This document shows, in pieces, positions 1-7,787 of a DNA stretch of 63,550 bases. The translations under genes and the position numbers were made by a program. Positions within the stretch are counted from its first letter, which is position 1, and the number at the start of each line of letters is the position of its first letter. The notes beneath the pieces were generated by a model. It was not told the origin of the DNA. It saw only the letters and a list, made by a program, of their open reading frames with translations, and searched no databases. This DNA is from Paractinoplanes deccanensis (GTDB lineage Bacteria > Actinomycetota > Actinomycetes > Mycobacteriales > Micromonosporaceae), in contig NZ_BOMI01000043.1 in assembly GCF_016862115.1 (NCBI RefSeq), positions 1 through 63,550 on the forward strand, given 5' to 3'.

Positions 1-13
1 CGCCGTTGCAGTA

Positions 14-2125
14 CTAATCCTCGTCGCCGACGGCGAGCCCCCTCTCGACGCGGGCGTTGTCGGCGAGGTCTCTCAGCGAGCCCTCACTTGGAATGTGCCA
101 ATGGAGCGTTCCCGCGACGGCGATCTCCTTCCCGGATGCCAGCTTGCGCATCTTTCGGACGAGTCCGCTCGGCGAATAGCGCTGTCCGTCAAAGTGCCAG
201 ATGAGCGGACTCCGGGCATCGTTCGACCATGTGGCTGTGCTGCGCTTCTCGTCCTCCGACAGCCATGTGGCCATGTCGCGACGCTCGGCCCGGGTTGCGG
301 GACGGAACTCGAGCACCGTGCCGTCCGGGATCCGGTTGAGGGCCACGAGGGTCTTGACCGCGTCAACCTGTCGTCCCCCTCTGTCGTCAACGCCGGTAAC
401 TCGATAGTCGGTCCTCAGTTTCGCCGGCTTCGTGCCTGACTGGATGCCTCGGATGGCAGCTTTGACCACTCGTTGGATGCGCTCGGAGTTGCGAACCGCG
501 GCGATGATGTGACTCGACGCACCATATTCCGCGTCGATCGCGTACAGCGACCAGTCGAAGGAAAGCTCCGCAATGTGCGGCACCTTTGATGTCTGGCCGC
601 TCCAATCCGCATCCGGGTCGCCGACCGAGTCTGTATCGAGCTGGCTGTAGACCACATGCGTCACCAGGAGGTCGCCGTAGCTGGCCATCGCGGCTGCTCG
701 GCCAACCAAGCCCTCACGCATCTCAGCCAACTTGCTTCTGACCGCTCGCAGCAGCTGTACCTTGCGCCAGACAACAACGACATCGGGTTCTTCGTCGAAG
801 AGTTCTTTGTAAACGTCATCCCGCCAGATGTCCGCGAGCTCCCGTTTTGCGGTGGCCGCGTACACAGCGTCGGCGTGCGTTGCTGCAAGTGCCTCCGCCA
901 CCTCTGTGATGGAGGTTCCGTGTTCCGGGTCTGGGATTGGTTCGCCTCGCTTGACCACGTAGCTCAGGCTGAGGGCGGTAGCAAAGCAGTCCCGCAGGAA
1001 GATTTGCGCTTTGTCCAGAGACTTGAAGTCCCTCTCTTCGACTGGGTTCTGCGTGTTGGTATTGGTGGTGACCTTGTCGCCGAAGCCAGGCGGGCAGTCT
1101 TCGAGTGAAATGAGGCGCACGAGCACACGGCCACGTTCCGCGGCGGACGGATCGGCTTCATAGGCCTTGTGGATGGCGCTGACTGTCTGCGCGCCGTTCA
1201 CCACGCTGACTCCAGAAAGCTGGAAGTCGCCGACTCCGCCGAGCACCGCCTTGCCGGCAGGCTTAATCGACTGGCAGAGCATCGTGATCCCGTTGCTGAA
1301 ATACCAGAAGTGCTGAGCCTCAGTGAGCAGAGTGTTCCGAATCTTCACATTGACATCCGTCGCATCGAGCGATCCTCGGATGTTCCTCGCGAAGAGTCCG
1401 CGTCGATACTTAGAGTAGAGACTTGCGATGTCGGGCACCGTTACGGTTCCGTACAGGGCCTTATATGGGTGTACCTCTTGCCCGAACCCTTCGAGGCGTA
1501 GTGGGATATTGATTTTCGGCGCTGCAGTATCCCCGAGTATCGCCCGGTGGAAGTCCTTGAGGTCGAGGATCTCGTAATCGACCATCTCCTCCACCTGGTT
1601 GAACTGAGCGATCTTCTTCTCCAGCAGTGACCGCACGCCCGCGCTCAGCGCCTCGACCCTGACGAGGGCGAGAACCAGAGTGATCTTCGGTGTCCCGTTG
1701 GGATCGTCGAACGCCGCGTCGAGGTCGGGCACGTGGCGCTGGAAGCGTCGATTGAAAGCCGAGAACTCGAGGTCGAGTATCAACTCAAGACCTTCGATCA
1801 ACTTGTGCACTTCGGCCTCGCCGAATCCGGCCTTCGCTCTGTCGCTCCATTTGGCCTGATACAGGCGGATTCTCGGGGTGCCCAGAGTCCGGTCCACGCT
1901 GATGGCGTCGATGCCCTTGTCGTCGGCGCCGTCGAACACCGACTCGGCGGCGACCAGATTCGTGCACGGCTGCTCTATCTGACGTGCCAAGGCGGCCAAG
2001 CCGCGCGTGAGAAAGTGCTCGCGACGCTTCGCCTCCGGGAGCCCCTGCTTGTCCGAGAGGTCGATGACGTCACTGAAGCGCTCGTCTATGGCCTTCTGCA
2101 CGAACCTGACCTGGACAACGCTCAC
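14..2125 (-). CDS. AIPR-family abortive phage infection protein
   Basis: A 703-residue protein starting at a GTG. Residues about 55-95 hold a PD-(D/E)XK-like nuclease pattern: G-I-D73-A-I followed by Y-Q90-A-K92-W, as in Mrr-type restriction folds. Residues about 220-530 match the AIPR family (abortive infection phage resistance): F-A-R-N-I-R-G at 245-251, F-W-Y-F-S-N-G-I at 273-280, V-V-N-G-A-Q-T at 308-314 and T-N-T-N-T-Q-N-P-V at 354-362. Members act in the cytoplasm and are thought to kill or arrest the phage-infected cell; the nuclease role here is inference. It stands alone, with no restriction or methylase partner in view, and its base composition looks less GC-rich than the neighbours, which hints at transfer. 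The gene ends 14 bases from the window edge, so upstream or downstream partners beyond it cannot be seen. Confidence 0.88.
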   Translation of the reverse strand: MSVVQVRFVQKAIDERFSDVIDLSDKQGLPEAKRREHFLTRGLAALARQIEQPCTNLVAAESVFDGADDKGIDAISVDRTLGTPRIRLYQAKWSDRAKAGFGEAEVHKLIEGLELILDLEFSAFNRRFQRHVPDLDAAFDDPNGTPKITLVLALVRVEALSAGVRSLLEKKIAQFNQVEEMVDYEILDLKDFHRAILGDTAAPKINIPLRLEGFGQEVHPYKALYGTVTVPDIASLYSKYRRGLFARNIRGSLDATDVNVKIRNTLLTEAQHFWYFSNGITMLCQSIKPAGKAVLGGVGDFQLSGVSVVNGAQTVSAIHKAYEADPSAAERGRVLVRLISLEDCPPGFGDKVTTNTNTQNPVEERDFKSLDKAQIFLRDCFATALSLSYVVKRGEPIPDPEHGTSITEVAEALAATHADAVYAATAKRELADIWRDDVYKELFDEEPDVVVVWRKVQLLRAVRSKLAEMREGLVGRAAAMASYGDLLVTHVVYSQLDTDSVGDPDADWSGQTSKVPHIAELSFDWSLYAIDAEYGASSHIIAAVRNSERIQRVVKAAIRGIQSGTKPAKLRTDYRVTGVDDRGGRQVDAVKTLVALNRIPDGTVLEFRPATRAERRDMATWLSEDEKRSTATWSNDARSPLIWHFDGQRYSPSGLVRKMRKLASGKEIAVAGTLHWHIPSEGSLRDLADNARVERGLAVGDED

Positions 2126-2358
2126 TGTCGCCCCTCACTCTCTGCAATGGACACTCTCCATCCTAGTCGTGGATGGCATGTTCGGGTTTCGGCCATGCCT
2201 GGCGACGTTCTGATCATCGGTCCGCCCGAGGAGGCTTTCGGGCATAACTCTGAGGTTTGTTTACAGATGGCTTGACTTCGGCCGGGCGCCTCTAGTTGAG
2301 TTGATGGGCATCCATCCCCCTCGTGCCAGTACGTTCCCCGGCGTACGGAAGGTTTGTC

Positions 2359-3459
2359 ATGCCCAGAAGACGGCTTCTGTCCATCATGGCCGCGATCGGC
2401 GTTGCGCTGGCCGGCACCGCGGCGGCGGTCATCCCCATGGCGGCGTCCAACGCGGCTGAGGCCTGTGTCGCCGCGTACGACAATGCGAAGGTCTACACCG
2501 GCAACCAGCGGGCCTCGTACAACGGGCACAACTGGACCGCCAAGTGGTGGACTCAAGGCGAGGCGCCCAGCACCGGCGGCTCCGGCGTGTGGGCCGACAA
2601 CGGCGCCTGCGGCGGCGGGGGTACGACAACGCCGCCACCGACTACGAGCTGCAATTACCCCAACTGGGTTGCCGGGCAGTTCTACGCGGCCGGCTCGATC
2701 GTGAAGTACACGAACGGGCAGTACTACAAGGCTTCGCACGAGAACCCGGGCTACGACCCGGTCATCAGCACCTGGTACTGGTCGCCGTTCACCTGCACCG
2801 GCGGAGGCGGCACCACCACACCACCGCCCACCGGCAGTGGGGCGTTCCCGGTCAGCGAGGCGCAGTTCAATCAGATGTTCCCGAACAGGATCCCGTTCTA
2901 CTCGTACGCGGGCCTGATCGACGCCATCAAGAAGTACCCGGCTTTCACCACGACCGGCAGCGACACCGTCAAGAAGCAGGAGGCCGCTGCCTTCCTGGCG
3001 AACGTCAACCACGAGTCCGGCGGCTTGGTGTACGTCGAGGAGATCAACCAGGCGAACTGGCCGCTCTATTGCGACCGCAATCAGCCGTACGGGTGCCCGG
3101 CCGGCCAGAGTGCGTACCACGGTCGCGGTCCCATCCAGCTGAGCTGGAACTTCAACTACAAGGCGGCCGGTGACGCCCTCGGCATCGACCTGCTGAACAA
3201 CCCGGACCGCGTCAAGAACGAGGCGTCGGTCGCCTACCAGACCGCCGTTTGGTACTGGATGACCCAGCGCGGCCCCGGCACCATGACTCCGCACGACGCC
3301 ATCGTGAACGGCCGCGGCTTCGGCGAGACGATCCGCAGCATCAACGGCTCGCTCGAATGCAACGGCGGCAACCCGGCGCAGGTCCAGAGCCGCGTCGACG
3401 CGTACAACCGCTTCACCGCCATCCTCGGCGTGACGCCGGGCGGCAACCTCTACTGCTGA
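2359..3459 (+). CDS. Secreted GH19 chitinase with two chitin-binding modules
   Basis: A 366-residue secreted enzyme. I chose the ATG at 2359 because a G-G-A-A-G-G ribosome site lies seven bases before it; an ATG 36 bases earlier has none. A twin-Arg-like basic start (R-R-R) and hydrophobic stretch form a signal peptide of about 33 residues. Two Trp/Tyr-rich CBM5/12 chitin-binding modules follow (about 34-84 and 98-146), each ending before a Gly- and Thr/Pro-rich linker. The catalytic GH19 domain spans about 163-366, with H-E219-S-G-G as the likely acid and the Glu pair at 227-228 as the likely base. It hydrolyses chitin outside the cell. A TTGACT hexamer at 2272 with a weak -10 near 2293 may be its promoter. 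A perfect hairpin terminates it. Confidence 0.95.
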   Translation: MPRRRLLSIMAAIGVALAGTAAAVIPMAASNAAEACVAAYDNAKVYTGNQRASYNGHNWTAKWWTQGEAPSTGGSGVWADNGACGGGGTTTPPPTTSCNYPNWVAGQFYAAGSIVKYTNGQYYKASHENPGYDPVISTWYWSPFTCTGGGGTTTPPPTGSGAFPVSEAQFNQMFPNRIPFYSYAGLIDAIKKYPAFTTTGSDTVKKQEAAAFLANVNHESGGLVYVEEINQANWPLYCDRNQPYGCPAGQSAYHGRGPIQLSWNFNYKAAGDALGIDLLNNPDRVKNEASVAYQTAVWYWMTQRGPGTMTPHDAIVNGRGFGETIRSINGSLECNGGNPAQVQSRVDAYNRFTAILGVTPGGNLYC

Positions 3460-3468
3460 TCTGGGGGA

Positions 3469-3509
3469 CTGTGAGGGGGCACGGCCACGATGGCCGTGCC
3501 CCCTCACAG
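3469..3509. terminator. Bidirectional hairpin terminator between convergent genes
   Basis: A perfect 19-bp inverted repeat (3469-3487 with 3491-3509) and a three-base loop. It starts ten bases after the chitinase stop and its distal arm overlaps the last codons of the opposing gene. There is no clear T-run on either side, so it fits the T-less terminators common in actinomycetes and probably stops both convergent transcripts. Confidence 0.85.
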
Positions 3510-3965
3510 CAATGGCTGGGCGAGGTTCTCGCTCCGGAACTGTGACAGCAGGGGCGCGACCTCGGCGTTCTCCACCCAGTCGTCCCAGTCCGAGGAGAAG
3601 ACGACACTGCCTTCTCCGTATCGCAGAACGGCTCTCTCGCCGTTGTGCAGCAGCACACCGTTGCCACCATGTCGCTGCGCGAACGCGATGAGCACATGCA
3701 CCATCAGTGCCGTGTTGTGCTCGGCGGTTTCTTCGGCCGCCCGATTCGAGAATCGGAAGGTGGCGGAGAACCGCTGCTCCCAGCCGAAGACCGCGATGGC
3801 CGGATTGACGTCATCGCCCGTGACGGCACGCACGGTGACGTACATGCCGTTCAAGAAGATGGTGCCGTCGGGGCGCTGGTCACCACCGATCGCGGCGGCG
3901 ATGAAGGCGCGCATGGTCGCGTCGTCGACAGGGGCATCGCCAGACCAGTCGTATTCGAGGGCCAT
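3504..3965 (-). CDS. SitI3-like immunity protein
   Basis: A 153-residue cytoplasmic protein with no signal or membrane segment. The opening M-A-L-E-Y-D-W, the central F-N-G-M-Y-V-T-V and the stretch N-T-A-L-M-V-H-V-L-I-A-F followed by D-W-D-D-W look like the SitI3 family, immunity proteins first known from a Myxococcus toxin exchange system. The family match is from memory and should be treated as probable. No cognate toxin lies beside it: it faces the chitinase gene and is divergent from another small immunity-like gene at 4032, so the two look like orphan immunity genes at the edge of a toxin island. Confidence 0.6.
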   Translation of the reverse strand: MALEYDWSGDAPVDDATMRAFIAAAIGGDQRPDGTIFLNGMYVTVRAVTGDDVNPAIAVFGWEQRFSATFRFSNRAAEETAEHNTALMVHVLIAFAQRHGGNGVLLHNGERAVLRYGEGSVVFSSDWDDWVENAEVAPLLSQFRSENLAQPLL

Positions 3966-4031
3966 CAGTCACCTCTCGATGGAAGAACGGGACGATAATC
4001 GTCGTATCCCTCCGTGAGTAGGTGAGCGGCA

Positions 4032-4286
4032 GTGCCGGCTTCAATCGGTATCTGGGCGCAAGGTGATCCGCACGGCGACCTCGTGCTCTACCGGTGGGAG
4101 GCCGACCGGCAGACCGGCTTCGTGACGTTCGAGGTGCTGAGCGAGACGTTCCGGCCGGCCGACGAGAATGGCCGGCCGGTCGAGGATGGTGGTCCGTTGT
4201 TCGCCCAGGTCGTCGCGGCGATCAGGCGCGCCTACCGCCGAGGTGAGGGCAAGGCGCCCGCGACCGCCCACGTCTACTACTTCTGA
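4032..4286 (+). CDS. Orphan immunity-like protein, paralogue of the gene at 7482
   Basis: An 84-residue protein of unknown fold, started at a GTG with an A-G-G-T-G-A-G ribosome site six bases upstream. It is clearly a paralogue of the 100-residue protein encoded at 7482-7784: both begin M-x-A-S-I-G-I-W-A-Q-G-D, share L-V-L-Y-R-W-E-A-D and end A-T-A-H-x-Y-Y. The later copy directly follows a WXG toxin gene, so immunity is a reasonable guess; this copy has no toxin next to it and lacks a 16-residue middle segment. Its 3' end overlaps the opposing gene at 4277 by ten bases. No catalytic motif is visible. Confidence 0.7.
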   Translation: MPASIGIWAQGDPHGDLVLYRWEADRQTGFVTFEVLSETFRPADENGRPVEDGGPLFAQVVAAIRRAYRRGEGKAPATAHVYYF

Positions 4287-4741
4287 CGCCAGACTTGGGC
4301 CCAGTCGGGTGGCGGGACGACAGGCAGCTCCGGCTCGCCGGCGATGGGCTCCAGGGCATGGACGATGGTGAGCTCGTCGTTGTCGGGCTCGGTCAGCACG
4401 CGGCCGTAGCTGCCGTCCGCGGCGACCAGGAACCAATAGTCGGGGGCGACACTGCCGTCATCCACCAGCGCCCGGCCGCCGGTGATCCGGCAGATCGCTT
4501 GCGCGAGTTCGAGTTCGCTTGCTTTCGTCAGCTCCTCGAGTTTGTCGCCCGCGCTGAGCTCGTGGCCGAATTGCCCGTCGACGGGGGTGATCAGCGCAAT
4601 CGGATCGGGCCCGGGATAGTCGTTGAGGTCCTCGTACGGTCCTGTGTAGATGAGTTCCAGGGGCACGCCGTACACGGAGTGCAACGCCTGCCGCAAAGCT
4701 TCGGCCGACGTTCTCCTGTCGAAGTAGATCCCGTACGTCAT
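4277..4741 (-). CDS. Unnamed 'M-x-Y-G' partner protein of module 1 (immunity-like)
   Basis: A 154-residue soluble protein I do not recognise. The ATG at 4741 is preferred over an upstream in-frame start because it overlaps the preceding gene's stop in an ATGA and has an A-G-G-G-G-C-G-A-G-G site. It opens M-T-Y-G and has D-Y-W-F-L-V-A-A-D-G-S then A-L-E-P-I-A and E-L-P-V-V near its end. The protein at 20189 opens M-N-Y-G and has F-W-L-V-A-P-D-G-T, D-A-V-E-R and L-R-V-A-A in the same order, so the two are probably distant homologues. Each is the second gene of a two-gene module whose first genes are also related. The small, acidic, soluble character and position fit an immunity protein, which is inference. 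Confidence 0.72.
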   Translation of the reverse strand: MTYGIYFDRRTSAEALRQALHSVYGVPLELIYTGPYEDLNDYPGPDPIALITPVDGQFGHELSAGDKLEELTKASELELAQAICRITGGRALVDDGSVAPDYWFLVAADGSYGRVLTEPDNDELTIVHALEPIAGEPELPVVPPPDWAQVWRQK

Positions 4742-5349
4742 GCCTCGCCCCTGTAGCTCTTGTGGTGCTGGAAGACATCGAGGGCCGACCGCCACTCCGC
4801 GTCACCGATGGCCGGGTCGCGCGCCAACGCCCGTCGTGCCGCGTCGATGTCGCCGTTCGAGCCGATCAGCTGCTTGAGAACCTTATATGCGGGCCGCGAC
4901 AGGTCCACGAAACCAGGTCCCGACACCGGGATGACAGTGCCCGTGTCTTCCACGGCGTATGTGCGGCCGTTGACCTTGTAGCGGTTCGACGTGGGATTCC
5001 ACGTGGCGTGGCCCGCGGAGATCTGCGCGAGGTCACCCGCCACGTCCGTCCCGGGGAGGACAATCGTGTTCTTGCCTTTGGCCGGGCTCTTCGGCCTGAT
5101 GCTGTTGAGAATGTGCCGGTTGTTGGGTTCCCGCAAAGGCATTTTTGCCGCAGGCCCCTTTATCGGAGCGGTGAGGCTGCTCGGGGCACCGGGTCGGCCG
5201 ACTGTGGCCATCATGGCGACCCGTTCCTGTGCCGCGGCGACATTGCCCGCGTCGTCCGCGCCGCCCGCGGCCGTTCGTCGCTGCGGAGGGTCTCCGCCGC
5301 CGCCACCGCCGCCCTGAGTTGAGGGCTTCGAGGAATGGGATCGCGCCAT
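4738..5349 (-). CDS. Unnamed toxin-like protein of module 1
   Basis: A 203-residue protein; the ATG at 5349 with G-G-A-C-G-G upstream is chosen over an earlier in-frame start. Residues 1-93 are low-complexity (a run of seven Gly, Pro/Ala-rich), with no signal peptide or WXG motif. Residues about 94-194 form a compact domain shared with the protein at 19563: N-T-I/V at its start, A-G-x-A-x-W-N, R-Y-x-x-N-G-R-x-Y, a G-T-V-x-P-x-S-G-x-G segment, then L-x-R-x-x-Y and G-D. I do not know a named family for it and see no catalytic triad. A disordered head with a conserved tail, followed by a 4-bp-overlapping partner, is the layout of polymorphic toxins; function is unproven. GC looks lower than in the surroundings. 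Confidence 0.72.
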   Translation of the reverse strand: MARSHSSKPSTQGGGGGGGDPPQRRTAAGGADDAGNVAAAQERVAMMATVGRPGAPSSLTAPIKGPAAKMPLREPNNRHILNSIRPKSPAKGKNTIVLPGTDVAGDLAQISAGHATWNPTSNRYKVNGRTYAVEDTGTVIPVSGPGFVDLSRPAYKVLKQLIGSNGDIDAARRALARDPAIGDAEWRSALDVFQHHKSYRGEA

Positions 5350-5483
5350 GCTTCCGTCCGCCCATCGCCGGGAGCCGCCAATGGTATCGATGAGAGTCAC
5401 CGCTCGGTGGGCGATCGTCTGGCGTGAATCGCGTTTCCACAGTTCAGGGCCTGTTGGCACCGCCTCGCTAGCCTGGCGAGGAG

Positions 5484-5888
5484 ATGTCGACGGGGGTGAT
5501 GACCGTGGATGGCATTGACGCCGCTGAAGAGTGGCTTGACGCCTGGGTGGGACAGGCGAACGCGCAAGCCGCGCGAAGCGTCGAGCTGTCGCGTCGGGTG
5601 GCGGCGCTGACCGGCACGGCGGAGGGTCGTGACGGTGCGATCCGGGTGACGGTCGGGTCGACCGGCCAGGTGGAGCAGCTCGATCTGGACGACCGGGTTC
5701 ATGAGCTGTCGGGGCCTCGGCTGGCCGCGGAGATCGTCTCGGTCATGCGGCGTGCGCAGGCGGTCCTCTCCACGAGGGTCGCCGAGGAGGTGCGGGCCAC
5801 GGTCGGCGCCGATACCGAGACCGGGCGTGCGGTGATCCACTCTTTCGACAGCCGGTTCCCCGCTGTCGAGTCTGAGGAGGGCCGATGA
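5484..5888 (+). CDS. YbaB/EbfC-family protein of a type VII substrate operon
   Basis: A protein of up to 134 residues with the YbaB/EbfC signature: an N-terminal helix, G-A-I-R-V-T-V-G-S-T-G-Q-V followed by L-D-L-D, and a long C-terminal helix. Related nucleoid-associated-like proteins often precede ESX/EspC/WXG genes in actinomycetes, where their role is unclear. Start choice is open: a TAGCCT box at 5469-5474 would give a leaderless ATG at 5484, while GAGGAG abutting that ATG would better serve the GTG at 5496 or ATG at 5499. It overlaps the next gene by 4 bp, so it is the first gene of a four-gene operon with a WXG toxin. Confidence 0.82.
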   Translation: MSTGVMTVDGIDAAEEWLDAWVGQANAQAARSVELSRRVAALTGTAEGRDGAIRVTVGSTGQVEQLDLDDRVHELSGPRLAAEIVSVMRRAQAVLSTRVAEEVRATVGADTETGRAVIHSFDSRFPAVESEEGR

Positions 5889-6214
5889 GCGCCGGTGTGG
5901 AGTTCGACGCCTCGGCGGTGCTGCGGCATGCCGACGCGGTGAGCCAAGCTTCCGACGGCATGGCGCAAGCGAAGTCCGCCGCCGGCGTGGTCGTCATGGA
6001 CAGTCAGGCGTACGGGCAGCTCTGCCAGTTCTTGCCCACCCTGCTCAGCCCATTGTTCGGCCTCACCTCGGATGTCATGAACGATGCGGTGGAAGCGCTC
6101 GGAGAGACGGCGCTGAAGCTGCGCGCCACCGCCTCGGACGTCACGGCCACCGATGCCGGCAACGCTGAGCGGGTGAACGCAGCCGCTGGGCCGGGCATCG
6201 AACTGCCGTTATGA
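5885..6214 (+). CDS. EspC-like ESX secretion-associated protein
   Basis: A 109-residue helical protein resembling the EspC-type 'excreted virulence factor' family of type VII secretion. It has no signal peptide, is rich in Ala, and forms two amphipathic helices around a short turn near Q-F-L-P-T-L-L-S-P-L-F-G. Such proteins are secreted with, or help secrete, larger WXG-like partners. It overlaps both neighbours by 4 bp (with the YbaB-like gene before and the toxin gene after), so all three are translated together. No ESX ATPase or membrane core lies in the window, so the secretion machine must be encoded elsewhere. Confidence 0.8.
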   Translation: MSAGVEFDASAVLRHADAVSQASDGMAQAKSAAGVVVMDSQAYGQLCQFLPTLLSPLFGLTSDVMNDAVEALGETALKLRATASDVTATDAGNAERVNAAAGPGIELPL

Positions 6215-7476
6215 CCGCCAACCCGCTGGTTGCCGAAGCGACCAGCTCGACCACTTGGTACACGGGTCTCGGCCTGGCCGAGGACGCAGCCGAGATCAGC
6301 AAGGGCATCCAGGATCAGAGCTGGGTCGACGCCACACTGGGCGGCGTCGGCGGCACGTTGGACGTGCTCGGCACTGTCATCGATCCGCTCGGTTCCCTGG
6401 TCGCCTGGGGTGTCGGCTGGCTGATGGAGCACGTCCAGCCTCTGAAGGAAGCCTTGGACTGGCTGGCCGGCAAGCCCGACGAGATCGCCGCCCACGCCGC
6501 CACCTGGCGCAATGTCGCCACGGCGACGGCCGGCATCCAGGAGCGGTTCGTCGATGCTGCCCGGTCGCAGACCTCCGGCTGGGCCGGCGCCTCCGGCGAT
6601 GCCTACCGCAACCATGCGACGCGGCAGGCCGACGCGCTCGGCGGCATCGCCAAGGTCTCGGAAGGAATCTCGTACGCGGTCGAGGGTGCGGGCCTTCTTG
6701 TCGGCATGGTGCGCGAGATCGTGCGCGACCTCATCGCCCAGTTCGTCGCCACGCTCGCGGCGCGGCTGCCGCAGTGGCTGGCCGAGGCGGGGCTGACGCT
6801 GGGCCTCGCCACTCCGGTCGTCGTCAGCCAGGTGACCAGCCTGGTTGCCAAGTGGGTCAACAAGATCCAGGGTTTCATCCGCGCACTGCTCACCAGCCTG
6901 CGGCGGCTGAGCGGCAAGCTGAACGAGCTGACGGGTGCCCTGGACGGCATCAAGGACATCCTGCGCAAGCTGAGCCGCTCCGACCCGACGTCGCCCACGC
7001 CCGGCGCGACGCCTCCGGTGCGCCAGACCGGTGGTGAACTGCGGCGTCCTCGCGGCGACATCGACTTCGAGGAGGATTGGGCAAACCAGGCGTACGACAC
7101 GTTCCGCGCCAGCGACGACGAGCTGCCGGCCATCGCCGCGACCGCGCGCGAGCACGGTTTCACTCCCGAGGACATCGCGATGATCAAGAACCACGTGTTC
7201 CGCGAGGAGCATGTCCTCGATCTGTACGGCGACAGCACCGTGGCCCGTTTCGACGCCAACCCGCGCATGGCCGAGGCCTGGCAGCGGCTCGCCGACGGCA
7301 ACCCACACCCCGCCGACATCGACCTGCTCCGGCACGAGCGCCACGAGGCGCAATACATGGCCAGCACCGGAGACCCCAGCTACGGGCGTGCGCACACCGC
7401 CACGAACGACGCCGGCTACACGTGGGATCCTGAGGCGGCAGCGCGTGACGGGGTCGGCTACCAGCGGAAGTGGTGA
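6211..7476 (+). CDS. WXG-type polymorphic toxin with a HExxE-containing C-terminus
   Basis: A 421-residue protein. Residues about 1-230 are the helical WXG100-like delivery region, with W124-A-G in a G-W-A-G-A-S-G-D-A-Y-R segment and hydrophobic helices after it. A Pro/Thr linker near 260-285 leads to the C-terminal toxin domain (about 290-421), which has G-F-T-P-E-D-I-A-M-I-K-N-H-V-F, A-E-A-W-Q-R-L and L-L-R-H375-E376-R-H-E379, then a late G-R-A-H-T-A-T-N-D. From memory, similar tails end LXG toxins of Bacillus; the activity is unknown to me and the HE-x-x-E could be metal-binding. It ends one codon-overlap before its probable immunity gene at 7482. Substrate of an ESX system by inference. 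Confidence 0.82.
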   Translation: MTANPLVAEATSSTTWYTGLGLAEDAAEISKGIQDQSWVDATLGGVGGTLDVLGTVIDPLGSLVAWGVGWLMEHVQPLKEALDWLAGKPDEIAAHAATWRNVATATAGIQERFVDAARSQTSGWAGASGDAYRNHATRQADALGGIAKVSEGISYAVEGAGLLVGMVREIVRDLIAQFVATLAARLPQWLAEAGLTLGLATPVVVSQVTSLVAKWVNKIQGFIRALLTSLRRLSGKLNELTGALDGIKDILRKLSRSDPTSPTPGATPPVRQTGGELRRPRGDIDFEEDWANQAYDTFRASDDELPAIAATAREHGFTPEDIAMIKNHVFREEHVLDLYGDSTVARFDANPRMAEAWQRLADGNPHPADIDLLRHERHEAQYMASTGDPSYGRAHTATNDAGYTWDPEAAARDGVGYQRKW

Positions 7477-7481
7477 CGGCG

Positions 7482-7784
7482 ATGACTGCTTCGATCGGCA
7501 TCTGGGCGCAGGGCGACCCCGGCGGAGAGCTGGTGCTCTACCGCTGGGAGGCCGACCAGCGGACCGGTTTCGTGACTCTCGAGGTGTCGAGCCAGAAGGT
7601 CCGGCCGGCCGACCCGAGTGGGCGCCCGCTCGGCGACCTGGTCTTCGATCCCGCCGAAGGCGAGCCCACGGGCTCGGCGGAGGGCGTGGACGTGCGGTTG
7701 TTCAATCAGGTGGTCGTGGCGCTCATGCGGGCCTACCGCCGGGCGGGTGCGGCGCCGGCGACCGCCCATGCGTACTACTACTGA
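7482..7784 (+). CDS. Probable immunity protein for the WXG toxin
   Basis: A 100-residue soluble protein. The ATG at 7482 is chosen because it aligns with the start of its paralogue at 4032 (M-x-A-S-I-G-I-W-A-Q-G-D); a GTG at 7473 overlapping the toxin stop is the alternative. It shares L-V-L-Y-R-W-E-A-D, the central F-V-T, a V-R-P-A-D segment, and the Y-Y ending with that paralogue, but has an extra acidic stretch (D-P-A-E-G-E-P-T-G-S-A-E-G). Its place immediately after a WXG toxin gene, and its small acidic soluble nature, point to toxin neutralisation; this is inference. It is the last gene of the YbaB-EspC-toxin operon and faces the ABC transporter operon. Confidence 0.75.
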   Translation: MTASIGIWAQGDPGGELVLYRWEADQRTGFVTLEVSSQKVRPADPSGRPLGDLVFDPAEGEPTGSAEGVDVRLFNQVVVALMRAYRRAGAAPATAHAYYY

Positions 7785-7787
7785 CGA

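Noticed and set aside
2183..2340. DasR-type chitin operator before the chitinase
   Set aside because: No convincing match to the ACTGGTCTAGTCCAGT-like consensus was found.
2323..2358. Earlier start of the chitinase
   Set aside because: No ribosome site, and the signal peptide is complete from 2359.
5454..5474. TTGGCA / TAGCCT as a -35/-10 pair before the YbaB-like gene
   Set aside because: The spacer is only nine bases; only the -10-like box is usable.
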